From positions 1-64,000 of the forward strand of contig JAIQFL010000007.1 of NCBI GenBank assembly GCA_020073365.1: 64,000 bases of DNA, given 5' to 3'. Each line of letters starts with the position of its first letter. The stretch's first letter is position 1. Source of the stretch: Terriglobia bacterium (lineage in GTDB: Bacteria > Acidobacteriota > Terriglobia > Bryobacterales > Bryobacteraceae). Below, in pieces: positions 17,357 to 26,327 of this stretch. The notes below the pieces were generated by a model. The model did not search any database, was not told the origin of the DNA, and was given only the letters and a program-made list of their open reading frames with translations. The translations under genes were made by a program, and so were the position numbers.

Positions 17357-17869
17357 ATGAGAACCCTGAAATCCTTCCTCGTTTTCCTTGCGCTCAATCC
17401 CTTCGCCTTCGGGCAGAACACACAGATCGGCGGGATGATTGGGCGTGGCGGCATCGCCCAGCTTTTTGAGAACTCCGCGTACCATGTTGTGGCAGGCGTT
17501 GAGGGGTGTGTTTTGTGCGGCGGCCGATTCGGGTTATTCATGGAATACCACCATTGGCAGAAGACCGGGGTGGGCACCGACCAACCCGTCTCCCTGGATC
17601 TCGGCAGCGGCGGCCTGAGGATCCAAGGCAAGGGTGCGCGCGTGCGGCCGTTCCTCGATGTCGGTTTTCTGGCCGGCACCGAGAAAAAGGACCGTTTCAC
17701 CCTGCCGATTACCCAGGAATCCCACGGTGTGGCCGGCGGCGTGCTGGGATTTGGGGCTGCGATCTCGATTACGGAACACTGGTACATCCGCCCGTTGGGC
17801 AGGATCGTCGTGCTGTCCACTGCCGAGTTCGGTGGTTTTGCAGGGGCAGCGGTCGGCTACCGCTTCTGA
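17357..17869 (+). CDS. Outer-membrane beta-barrel-like protein
   Basis: 170 residues with a signal peptide (MRTLKSFLVFLALNPFAFGQ). The mature chain alternates short amphipathic strands with Gly-rich turns (GGRFGLFMEYHHW, VRPFLDVGFLAG, WYIRPLGRIVVLS) and ends FAGAAVGYRF, an aromatic C-terminus as used by outer-membrane barrels for BamA recognition. About eight strands could fit, similar to small OmpW/OmpA-like barrels. A CVLC pair sits in an early strand. Function is unknown. Confidence 0.65.
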   Translation: MRTLKSFLVFLALNPFAFGQNTQIGGMIGRGGIAQLFENSAYHVVAGVEGCVLCGGRFGLFMEYHHWQKTGVGTDQPVSLDLGSGGLRIQGKGARVRPFLDVGFLAGTEKKDRFTLPITQESHGVAGGVLGFGAAISITEHWYIRPLGRIVVLSTAEFGGFAGAAVGYRF

Positions 17870-17982
17870 ACTGCGGTTTTCGCCCGAGTCCGGCGTTCCG
17901 CGCCACATCCAGAACTGGTACCCGTCGCCCCGCACAACTCCCGACGGCTGCGTCCGTCCACCAGTTCTTCACCGGCCTGGCG

Positions 17983-18312
17983 TTATGATCCCAATCTGCG
18001 CCAATCAGTTGCTCTGACAGCGAGCTTCACGGCATTTTCCATCGGGTCTTTGAGGGGCGCCTCGATTCGAAGCAGGCCGTGCTCGTAAGTCGCTTCGGCT
18101 TTGTCAGGTTGCACCGGCCAACCTAAAGCCAGTGCTGCAACATACTCGACGTCCCTTGCTGGCGCTGTCAGGTGAACCCTGTCTTCCAGGATCTTCACAT
18201 CGATGGTATCCGTTGGCGCTCCTGGGATGGCGAACTCCAAGACTAGCTTGTGGTTCTCCGCGTCAGCATACGCTACTGTATCGGGTGCGACCCGAATCCG
18301 ATATTCCGGCAT
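17983..18312 (-). CDS. Hsp20/alpha-crystallin-like small protein
   Basis: 109 residues. The chain KLVLEFAIPGAPTDTIDVKILEDRVHLTA followed by ATYEHGLLRIEAPLKDP matches the alpha-crystallin beta-sandwich: a strand pair, a loop, and the GLLxIxxP block that replaces the usual GxLxIxxP. It lacks the long N-terminal arm and the C-terminal IxI anchor of true small heat-shock proteins, so it may be a minimal, non-oligomerising member. No partner gene is nearby; promoter not seen. Confidence 0.65.
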   Translation of the reverse strand: MPEYRIRVAPDTVAYADAENHKLVLEFAIPGAPTDTIDVKILEDRVHLTAPARDVEYVAALALGWPVQPDKAEATYEHGLLRIEAPLKDPMENAVKLAVRATDWRRLGS

Positions 18313-18788
18313 CTGACACCTTCCTTCCCGGCAATTCCTATTTTGGACTTCCGGATCCTAATTAAGTGTACACCAGCAGGCCTACCTTCAATCCTTCCTT
18401 TGCAGTTTTCCCTTCGGGAGCCCACCTGGAGAACTCTCGCAGGATAGGGAATGAGCGACGGGGCACTCGGAAATTGGGCCCGGCGCCCAATGCGGGCGTG
18501 TGGCTGGCTGGATTTGGCCAGCAGCCCAGGAACGCTGTGGGGCTTCGCGCCCGCCAGGACAGCTACCGATATCGCCGTCATCCAGGCATAGAACCTCTAC
18601 GGCTGCGCAGATCTCTCCATGCGCTGATCATGACCGGCTGAAGTCACGATTTCGGCGTTGCTCTGCCGGCGTGTGGCAGAACTCTCGAAACCTGCACACC
18701 CAACGGTTGGCGCAGACCGCGCGCGGCACGACATTCGAGTGTGGGGCATTTCCGGTGCGCAAAGCGAATTGGGGCGACGGCACTGGAT
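18313..18788. other. Intergenic region without a recognised gene
   Basis: 476 bases upstream of the Hsp20-like gene and downstream of the TolB-like gene. It contains repeat copy 3 and a hairpin TTGGGCCCGGCGCCCAA near 18475. The short ORFs in all frames lack coding character. The Hsp20 promoter must lie at its left end. Confidence 0.5.
18562..18573 (+). repeat. GCTACCGATATC repeat, copy 3
   Basis: Third copy of the 12-mer, in the gap between the Hsp20 gene and the TolB-like gene, preceded by CGCCCGCCAGGACA, similar to copy 2. Confidence 0.4.
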
Positions 18789-20945
18789 CTATCGGACGCC
18801 CGCGGTCCAGTTAATCACCACCGTCACCGGAGCAGATTGCTTTTCTTCGCTCAGCATGTTCATCAAAAAGCGTTGGCCATCAGCACTCACGGAATAGCCG
18901 GTGAGAAGGCCGCGAGTCGCCGGAAAGAGCGGCTTCGGTGGCGCGAATGTGAAAGCCGTCTGATCCGCCAGAGCCGCTGCCATCACTTGTCGATCGGCCG
19001 ATACATAGAATAACTCTTTGCCGTCCCCCTTCCATTCGGGGAAGGAGCCACCTTGGTGCGAGATCTTGCGTTTGCTTCCTGTCAGCGGAAAGGTCTGCAC
19101 GTAGACTTCATCCTGGCCGGATTCATCGGAGGTGTATGCGATCCGATGTCCGTCCGGAGAAAAGCGCGCGGCATACTCATTGGCCGCAGTCTGCAGGATT
19201 GGATAGGGTTTGCCGCCGCCGCTGAGCGGCAGGATCCACAAGTCGCGTCTCGTCTTAGGGTCCTCCTGATCGAATAACAGGAGCTTTCCATCGGTAGACC
19301 AATCGCTGGGGATTTTTCGAAAGCTGTTAGACAGCAGAAGCCGCTCACCAGAAGCGCCGCTCGATGGCTTCACGAACAGGTCGTCCTGGCCGGTCCTGTC
19401 CAGATTAAAGGCGATCTGTTTTCCATCCGGCGACCAAACCGGCCACCGCGAAGGTTCAAACGTAAATCGAGACGGCGTGCCGCTCTTCAGATCGATTAGC
19501 CAAACGCTGTACGATCCCGCGTCGGGATCGAGAACGCCCGCGGCCAATGTGCCGGCATCGGGCGACAGCGCTGGATGTATGTACAGCAGAGGCTGCGTGT
19601 AGAGGCTGCCTGGTTTATCGATCGAGCCGAGGTGTTTCCCCGTGCGATCGCGCCGGACCAACTGCTCCTGTCCGCCTGCTTGACGCGAGTATGCCAGCAC
19701 GCCATTATCGGATACTGAGAAGTCGGCTCGCCTGGACGAAAGGGCGTAACCGATCGGCCCGGCAATCCGAAATGGCTCTCCCAAAGGTTGAAATCGGTCC
19801 GGATCGAAGCGCTGCCCAAGCAGCGATCCTTCGCGAAGAAAGAGAAGGCAGCCCACCTCGCGCGCGAGCGGTCCTCCTGTCTCCAGCCGCGCCCAGGCGG
19901 CACTCGCTGGGGTCGATACCAGGCGAATCCGGGCGCGGGATCCGAGCTTACCGATATAGATCGCGTCGTTCTCCCGTTGCCGGGATTGCGCGGCATAAAG
20001 AAAGTGCTTGCCGTCTGGTAGAAACTGCGGCCAGAGGTGAGCAACTTCCCGGAGGGACGGGTCCAGATCGGTCACCGGCTCAGGAGTCCCGCCAGTCGAC
20101 GAGACATGATACAGCCGGCCGAGGGTCTCCGGAGCAAACACAATCTCGCCCTCGCGGCTCCAGGTGCCTCCCCTTCCACGGGGAACATCGCACAGAGTTT
20201 GCACGGCTCCGCTCGCGATCTCGATCCGCTTCAGTTTGGTTCCGGAGAAGAACCCGAGACTTCGGCTGTCCGGGGACCAAAAAGGAAGTCTGCCGTTTTC
20301 CGTCCCGGGAATGGGCCGTCCTTCCAGGGAATCCAGGCGGCGAATCCAAAGCATCTCCCGCGTCTCGACGGGGGCAACAAAAGCAAGCGTGCGGCCGTCG
20401 GGAGAGATGTTCGCGGGCGGCCCAGCGAACCCCTGGGGCGGCGGCAGGATCGAGAGCATCAATAGCTCGCCCGCCCGATGCGATTGACGCCAAAAGGCAA
20501 TGCCCAGCGCCACGGTTGCCAGGACGAAGAACCCCGCAACGCCGAGGGCCATCTTCTCCCATCCGGAGCGCGACCCGGCGGGAGCCGTTGGAGCAGGAGC
20601 GGGCTTCTCCATGGGCTCAAAAACCGGGACGTATCCCCTTTTCGGGAAGACGATGCGGATGGCGTCCTGTCTTCCCTCGGAGTCGTAGTAGCTGGCCAGC
20701 TTTTGGCGCAAGCGGCTGGCTTCGACCCGGACGATCGGGTCTGTTCGCGGATCGAACGAGTGGCGGCCAAACACCTCCAGGCCGAGGACGGATTCCTTGA
20801 TCTCCTCTTCACGGCCCTCGAGAGCTCGTTCGACGACGAAGCGCAGCATGCGCGCAGCCTGCGTGCCACTGCCGAAGCTCTGGCTCGATAGAATCTTCTC
20901 GAGTTGGGCGGTCACCCCATTGGAAGCTGGGCCATCCGGCGCCAT
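18789..20945 (-). CDS. TolB-like propeller protein with N-terminal regulator-type domain
   Basis: 718 residues. Residues about 10-110 form the domain common in acidobacteria and gemmatimonads (KILSSQSFGSGTQAARMLRFVV, then EVFGRHSFDPRTDPIVRVEASRLRQKLASYY and FPKRGYVPVFEP), usually annotated as a winged-helix-like transcriptional domain. One transmembrane helix follows (MALGVAGFFVLATVALGIAFW). The remaining 550 residues are PD40/WD40-like repeats with SPDGRTLAF, WSPDSRSLGFF, WSPDGKQIAF and FSPDGHRIAYTSDESG, as in TolB and prolyl oligopeptidase propellers. So a cytoplasmic DNA-binding-like domain is joined to a periplasmic propeller. It is divergent from the TonB receptor, which it may sense or regulate; this is inference. 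Confidence 0.82.
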   Translation of the reverse strand: MAPDGPASNGVTAQLEKILSSQSFGSGTQAARMLRFVVERALEGREEEIKESVLGLEVFGRHSFDPRTDPIVRVEASRLRQKLASYYDSEGRQDAIRIVFPKRGYVPVFEPMEKPAPAPTAPAGSRSGWEKMALGVAGFFVLATVALGIAFWRQSHRAGELLMLSILPPPQGFAGPPANISPDGRTLAFVAPVETREMLWIRRLDSLEGRPIPGTENGRLPFWSPDSRSLGFFSGTKLKRIEIASGAVQTLCDVPRGRGGTWSREGEIVFAPETLGRLYHVSSTGGTPEPVTDLDPSLREVAHLWPQFLPDGKHFLYAAQSRQRENDAIYIGKLGSRARIRLVSTPASAAWARLETGGPLAREVGCLLFLREGSLLGQRFDPDRFQPLGEPFRIAGPIGYALSSRRADFSVSDNGVLAYSRQAGGQEQLVRRDRTGKHLGSIDKPGSLYTQPLLYIHPALSPDAGTLAAGVLDPDAGSYSVWLIDLKSGTPSRFTFEPSRWPVWSPDGKQIAFNLDRTGQDDLFVKPSSGASGERLLLSNSFRKIPSDWSTDGKLLLFDQEDPKTRRDLWILPLSGGGKPYPILQTAANEYAARFSPDGHRIAYTSDESGQDEVYVQTFPLTGSKRKISHQGGSFPEWKGDGKELFYVSADRQVMAAALADQTAFTFAPPKPLFPATRGLLTGYSVSADGQRFLMNMLSEEKQSAPVTVVINWTAGVR

Positions 20946-21018
20946 GTTGAGTGGATATATCTTACAACGAGTGGGCGGCCTGTGTACAAACCGGGATGCC
21001 GTAACTGATTGAACCGGC

Positions 21019-21035
21019 TAACGTACGTAACGTTA
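21019..21035. promoter_or_regulatory. Inverted repeat, candidate operator
   Basis: TAACGT, ACGTA, ACGTTA: perfect 6-base arms with a 5-base spacer, in the 163-base region between the divergent TolB-like regulator and the TonB receptor. It is AT-richer than its surroundings. A regulator binding here could control both genes. No protein is assigned. Confidence 0.4.
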
Positions 21036-21108
21036 ATTAGCGGAAAAGTACTTGCCGGGCTGGCGGTAGCCGGTGCACGCTGGAGCATCAATTCGCTCGG
21101 AGGAGAGA

Positions 21109-24100
21109 ATGCGACTGTCTGTGATTCTGCTTGGAACGTTTGCCCTGTGCGGCGCTCACCTGTCTTGGGCCTCCCCCACGGGAAGCATTATCGGGTTCGT
21201 CAAGGATCCTTCCGGGGCCTTCATCGTTGGGGCAAGGATAACCCTGACCAACGCGGCCACCAGCGCGCGGCTGACGGCGCTGACCGGAACCAGCGGCGCT
21301 TACCTTTTCCCACAGCTTCCTCCGGCCACCTATTCTTTGGCCGCGGAAGCGGCTGGATTCAAGCGAGCCGGTATCACCAACGTCTTGGTGGAGGTCGATC
21401 AAATCACGCGCGCCGACCTTGCGCTGGAAGTCGGCGGCGTCACCGAAACGATCGAGGTGTCCGCCGCCGCTCCCCTGCTTCAGAGCGACAGAAGCACGCT
21501 GAGCAACGTGGTGGACAGCCGTACCATTTCCAGCATGCCCCTGAATACCCGGCAATTCCTCGACCTGGCGCTATTGACCCCGGGCGTCGTTCCCGCGGCC
21601 GTCGGCGCCTTGGGCGGCTTCGCCGTCGCCGGCGCGCGCTCCGAATCGAATGTCGCTCAGATCGACGGCGTCGCCAATATGGATGCGCCCGACAATATAG
21701 TGCTCACGAATTTTCGCATTACCGATGCCGTCCAGGAATTCGCAGTCCAGACGAGCGTAGCTTTGCCGGAGTTTGGCCGCGGCACGGGCGGGCAGGTCAA
21801 CATCGTCACCAGGAGCGGCGGCAACCGATTCCATGGATCGGCGTTCGAGTACTTCCGCAACACGCAAATGGATGCCGCGGACTTCTTTATCAACAAATCG
21901 GCCGGCAGCAAGAGTCCGTTGAACCGCAACCAGTTCGGCAGCACATTGGGCGGACCCATCGTGCGGGATCGGACCTTCTTCTTCCTGTCCTACGAAGGGT
22001 TCCGCCAGGTAGCGCCGCAGGTGAGTTCCACGCGCGTGCCGACGGCCGCCGATCGCGCGATGGTCAGCGACCCGATCTCGCGCCGCTTGCTCCAATTCTG
22101 GCCGGAACCTAACGCGTCGGGCACCACGAACTACATCGGTAACGCGCCGGCACGGAATAGCGACGACACAGGGCTGGCCCGCATCGACCACGCCATCAGC
22201 AGCGCGGATCGCCTCAGCGGCCGTTGCATCGAGTTCCAGGGATCCGGGGTGACGGCAGGCCCCACTCCTCTCACTGGCGGCGACTCAAGCGCTCCCGTGA
22301 CTCGATCGTTGGTCCTCAGTGAGACCCACACCTTCACGCCAAGATTCTCGAACGAGATCCGCTTAGGGTTCTCCCGGAATACGATCTACATGGCCGTTCA
22401 GGACCTGGGCTTCAACGCCGCTACGATTTTCACCGACCCCGCGGGCAACCCGCTACCCGGCGTAATCGACGGCAGCAAAGATCTGGCCCATTCCGGCCTT
22501 CCCCGCATTACCGTGGCGGGCGGATTCGCTGCGCTTGGGGGCTCCAATATGCGGCCCTTTGCCCGCACTGCAAATAGCTACGAGCTGTATGACAACATGT
22601 CGCTGATCAGCCCGTTCGGCCAGTCTCGCCACTCCTGGCGCTGGGGTTTTCACGCGCGGAGGGAGGACCTTCGGCACCGAAACGAATCGTCCTCTCGCGG
22701 ACTCTTCAGCTTTAACAGCTTCCCGGATTTCGCGAAGGGCCTGGTAAACACCGCCAGCTTGCTCACCGGCAGTTCCCTGAACTATTCGCGCCGGTATCCC
22801 TGGGACCTCTTCTGGCAGGACCAGTACAAAGTGAAGGACAACTTCACCCTCAATTACGGCGTCCGTTACGAGTATTTCTCGGTTTCCGAGGAGTCGCGGA
22901 ACAACTGGGCCAACTTCATTCCCGGAGTCGGCCCGATGGTGGCCGGAAGCAACCGGATCCTGGATAGCGATCCTGCCAAGACGGGGCCGGCCTCGATCTT
23001 CTTTCGGCAGGCTCCTTTCACCCTGTCATCCAGCGCTGGGGTCAAGCCGGACAGGAACAACTTCGGCCCGGTGTTGGGCTTTGCTTATTCTCCGCGCTTC
23101 GCGAGATCGGTCTTCGGAGAGAACGCCACCGTGATCCGTGGAGGATTCCGCGTCGGGTATGACGATGACTTTACCCTTCTGTTGACCAACCTGGCCCGGA
23201 ACACGCCGATTACCTTGGCGACGCGTCAAGTGGCCGGCACCACCCAGCCTGTCACATTTCCGTGGGCCATCGGATTCAACCAGGACGTACCGTTGATTTC
23301 GAATTTCGGCAAGCAGGGGCCGGGAAGCGCCACTCTGGGCGTGCTGCCATTTTATGCCGTGGACCCCAATCTGCGCAGCGCGTACCTGTACCAATTTAAC
23401 TTCGGCATCCAACGAAAGCTGAGGCAGAGTTTTTCCATTGAGGCCGATTACCAGGGCAGCGCCGGCCACAAGCTCGACCTCTTAGTCGATCAAAACGAGC
23501 CGAGGGTGATCGTGATGGATGCCACCAAACGCGGGCTGTTGGCGCCCAATGAGCAAATCTTCCCTTACAACCATTTCGCCGGCGTCAGTACTGGCAAGTC
23601 GATCGGCAATTCCAACTACAACGGCTTAATAGCGACCGCGAAATACCAGGGCCGGCAAGGTATATTCCTTCAAGGTTCCTACACGCTCGGCAAATCGATC
23701 GACGATCGTTCTGCTACGCAAACCACCGGACAAGGAGAACCGAATCTGCCGGCAGACAGCTACAACTTGCGGCTCGAGCGCGGACCTTCAGGCTTCGACA
23801 TTCGCCACCGCGCGGTGTTTGTCTATGTAATCGAGCTGCCGGTTGGTCCGGGTCATCGCGTCCTCGGCTGGAACAATGGTTGGAATCGCCAGATTCTCGG
23901 GGGCTGGCAGATATCGGGCAATACTACCTCGCAGACGGGCGCACCGTTTACCGTGACCACGGGCGCGCCCGATTATAGCGGCTTCAATTCGGGCGGCGGA
24001 GCCGTGAACGCGGGCGGCAACTCCGACCGTCCGGATGTGACCCGCCAGGGACCGCTTCCGCAGAATAATCGCAACCCGGACGCGGCGTTCGATGTGAACT

Positions 24101-24435
24101 ATTTCTCGCGAGCGCTCCTGGCCGGACGCGTGGGAACGTCCGGCCGTAATCAATACTACGGGCCAGGAGTGCAAAACTACGATTTCGCGGCAGCCAAGAA
24201 TTTTCCGCTGTGGGCGAAGCTGGGCGAACAGGTCCGTTTGCAATTCCGGGCCGACTTCTTCAATCTCTTCAATCACACCAATTTCGCCAACCCGGTCCGC
24301 ATGATGAGCGACGCCAACTTCGGCAAGATCATACAAACGGCCGCTACCGCTATCCAGGCCGGCACACTCTCTACGACTGCCGGCCCGATGGGCGGCCCAC
24401 GCCTGATCCAACTCTCCCTGCGGTTGCAGTTCTAG
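21109..24435 (+). CDS. Oar-like TonB-dependent receptor with carboxypeptidase-regulatory domain
   Basis: 1108 residues from the ATG at 21109, which follows GGAGGAGAGA and opens a signal peptide (MRLSVILLGTFALCGAHLSWA). Next is a CarboxypepD_reg beta-sandwich (GSIIGFVKDPSGAFIVGARITLTN), then the plug with LNTRQFLDLALLTPGVVP and GGQVNIVTRSGGNRFHGSAFEYFRNT, then a barrel ending in aromatic strand GPRLIQLSLRLQF. This is the acidobacterial and myxobacterial Oar-type, thought to import large glycans or peptides, but the substrate is unknown. It shares a regulatory gap with a divergent propeller protein; a dihaem cytochrome follows 9 bases downstream. Confidence 0.88.
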   Translation: MRLSVILLGTFALCGAHLSWASPTGSIIGFVKDPSGAFIVGARITLTNAATSARLTALTGTSGAYLFPQLPPATYSLAAEAAGFKRAGITNVLVEVDQITRADLALEVGGVTETIEVSAAAPLLQSDRSTLSNVVDSRTISSMPLNTRQFLDLALLTPGVVPAAVGALGGFAVAGARSESNVAQIDGVANMDAPDNIVLTNFRITDAVQEFAVQTSVALPEFGRGTGGQVNIVTRSGGNRFHGSAFEYFRNTQMDAADFFINKSAGSKSPLNRNQFGSTLGGPIVRDRTFFFLSYEGFRQVAPQVSSTRVPTAADRAMVSDPISRRLLQFWPEPNASGTTNYIGNAPARNSDDTGLARIDHAISSADRLSGRCIEFQGSGVTAGPTPLTGGDSSAPVTRSLVLSETHTFTPRFSNEIRLGFSRNTIYMAVQDLGFNAATIFTDPAGNPLPGVIDGSKDLAHSGLPRITVAGGFAALGGSNMRPFARTANSYELYDNMSLISPFGQSRHSWRWGFHARREDLRHRNESSSRGLFSFNSFPDFAKGLVNTASLLTGSSLNYSRRYPWDLFWQDQYKVKDNFTLNYGVRYEYFSVSEESRNNWANFIPGVGPMVAGSNRILDSDPAKTGPASIFFRQAPFTLSSSAGVKPDRNNFGPVLGFAYSPRFARSVFGENATVIRGGFRVGYDDDFTLLLTNLARNTPITLATRQVAGTTQPVTFPWAIGFNQDVPLISNFGKQGPGSATLGVLPFYAVDPNLRSAYLYQFNFGIQRKLRQSFSIEADYQGSAGHKLDLLVDQNEPRVIVMDATKRGLLAPNEQIFPYNHFAGVSTGKSIGNSNYNGLIATAKYQGRQGIFLQGSYTLGKSIDDRSATQTTGQGEPNLPADSYNLRLERGPSGFDIRHRAVFVYVIELPVGPGHRVLGWNNGWNRQILGGWQISGNTTSQTGAPFTVTTGAPDYSGFNSGGGAVNAGGNSDRPDVTRQGPLPQNNRNPDAAFDVNYFSRALLAGRVGTSGRNQYYGPGVQNYDFAAAKNFPLWAKLGEQVRLQFRADFFNLFNHTNFANPVRMMSDANFGKIIQTAATAIQAGTLSTTAGPMGGPRLIQLSLRLQF

Positions 24436-24444
24436 CGCGAAGCC

Positions 24445-25905
24445 ATGAAGCTGACGACGGTTGCTCTACTGCTGTCCACCGCTGGGCTGGCCGCCGAGGT
24501 CCCCAAAATCTGGGACGATAAGGCGCTGGCCGATTGGGCGACGCCGGTAGCAGGCCTGAACATACGGCCGGGACACTTTTCCGAGCGCGAATATTACGCG
24601 GCCCCGGTAGACAATCTGCGCACGTACCCGGTGTACGACCCGGAGCGCGAGCCCGTTGGATACTGGGAAACGTTGCAGAAGAAGACTCCCGAGCCGCTGG
24701 TTGAGATCGGCAGGCCCCGCTCCGCGGCGGATTGGGTGCGCGATGGCCGGCGCGTGTTCGAAGAACTCGACTTTCAGCGATCGCGTCTATACGATCCGCA
24801 GATCATCGCAATGGCGAGATCCCAGGGGGAGGTGAAGAAGTCGCGAGCCACCGTGCTCGGCGATGGCACTCTGTTCGGCCTTCGCTGGGTGGTGACCGCG
24901 AAGGGAATCGCGCTGAGCCTATCCGCCTGCGCCCTTTGTCATACACGCATTATGCCGGATGGGTCGCTGCTGCGCGGAGCGCCGCGCAATACCGCTGTGC
25001 GAGCCCTGGCTGTGCCGCTCACGGCTCAGGCGACGGCCGTCCTGTTTCCCGGCGATTCGTCGCAGATTGCGGATTACCGATCGTTCGGAGTGCCGTGGAT
25101 CAACCCGGACATTCACGAAGAGCTGAACACCATGCAACCGGCGGATCTCAAGCTGCTCAATTCCAGACCAGCCGGCGTATTCGCGCGGTTCAACGGCAGT
25201 CCTTTTTATCCAAGCAAGGTGCCGGACCTGATCGGCGTTGCAAGCCGCAAGTATTTTGACCACACCGCGACTCACCGGCAGCGTGGTATCGGCGACCTGA
25301 TGCGTTACGCGGCCCTGGTGATGACGGCCGACTCGGCGGATTTCGGACGATTCAAGATGTTCGCGGATCATCAACGCCGCGTGCTCTACCGGTATCCGGA
25401 CGAGTTGCTCTACGCGCTGGCGACGTATCTCTACTCGCTCGAGCCGCCCCCAAATCCGAATCCCTTTGACGAGCGCGCCGCGGCGGGCGAGAAGATCTTC
25501 GCTCGGGAGGGCTGCACGTTGTGCCACACTCCGCCGCTGTACACCAGCAACAAGCTCACACTGGCGCAAGGATTCACGCCGCCCAAAGAGCATTTCAAAA
25601 TACTGGATATCCTAGACGCCTGCGTTGGGACGGATCCGAATCTCGCGCTCAAGACGCGCAAAGGGACGGGATACTACAAGCCGCCATCGCTAAAGGGCGT
25701 GTGGTACCGGGGGCTCTATTTGCATGATGGATCCGTAGCCAGCCTGGAAGAGATGTTCGATCCCGGGCGGCTTAGCGACGACCACGTGCCCGGCGGATTC
25801 AAAGGTTACAAGATCGAGCATCGGGCGATACCAGGGCACGAGTTTGGGCTGAGGCTCTCCCCGGAGGACCGGGCGCGCCTGATCGCGTTTCTGAGGACAC
25901 TCTGA
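24445..25905 (+). CDS. Secreted dihaem cytochrome c (peroxidase-like)
   Basis: 486 residues with signal peptide (MKLTTVALLLSTAGLAAE). Two haem c sites: SACALCHTRIMPDGS near 160 and GCTLCHTPPLYTSNKLT near 360, the second in a context typical of the C-terminal MauG/CcpA-like domain. Other conserved blocks are YPVYDPEREPVGYWETL, DLIGVASRKYFDHT, GIGDLMRYAAL and TRKGTGYYKPPSLKGVWYRGLYLHDGSVASLEEMF. A second copy of the family lies at 46059-47567 (about 500 residues). The reaction is not known; peroxidase or electron-transfer partner is the likely class. It may be co-transcribed with the TonB receptor, only 9 bases upstream. Confidence 0.82.
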   Translation: MKLTTVALLLSTAGLAAEVPKIWDDKALADWATPVAGLNIRPGHFSEREYYAAPVDNLRTYPVYDPEREPVGYWETLQKKTPEPLVEIGRPRSAADWVRDGRRVFEELDFQRSRLYDPQIIAMARSQGEVKKSRATVLGDGTLFGLRWVVTAKGIALSLSACALCHTRIMPDGSLLRGAPRNTAVRALAVPLTAQATAVLFPGDSSQIADYRSFGVPWINPDIHEELNTMQPADLKLLNSRPAGVFARFNGSPFYPSKVPDLIGVASRKYFDHTATHRQRGIGDLMRYAALVMTADSADFGRFKMFADHQRRVLYRYPDELLYALATYLYSLEPPPNPNPFDERAAAGEKIFAREGCTLCHTPPLYTSNKLTLAQGFTPPKEHFKILDILDACVGTDPNLALKTRKGTGYYKPPSLKGVWYRGLYLHDGSVASLEEMFDPGRLSDDHVPGGFKGYKIEHRAIPGHEFGLRLSPEDRARLIAFLRTL

Positions 25906-26327
25906 ACTTTTCTGGCGACCAAAATCGAAGGTTTCGTCTCATGGCGTCGCGGCATCTGTGGGATGCTCGATCGGAAGCAGACCTGGAGTCTTCATGCAAT
26001 TCAACTGAATCGGACGGCCTGCACACGCCACATGCTGGCGGCGTAATGAGCAAATGTCGCCCATTCGGAAGTTGTCCCGAAGCGATTCCCTCCTGGTCGC
26101 CAACCGCCTACCAATACCGCCATCAGTGTATCGGCGCCCCCACCCCACAGGCACGCGAAGCGTCCGCCGCCCCGCGGCTTCGTTCAAGCCGGTCTTTCTG
26201 CCCCGATTCCATCGCAGGCACTGCTGTGCAGTGTTGGTAAACGCTTCGCGACAAGGATGTGGATTTAGCGTTGGATAAGGCCTTCGTCTTTATCGCCAAG
26301 GCCCCTACGCGGGGATTGTCGTTCCGC
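25906..26327. other. Gap of about 420 bases without a recognised gene
   Basis: No frame here has coding character. The minus-strand frame near 25939-26187 is open for 82 codons but reads as low-complexity basic sequence without a ribosome-binding site. No terminator hairpin was seen after the cytochrome gene. Confidence 0.5.

Noticed and set aside
25939-26187. 82-residue minus-strand ORF
   Set aside because: No ribosome site, basic low-complexity sequence, no homology recognised.
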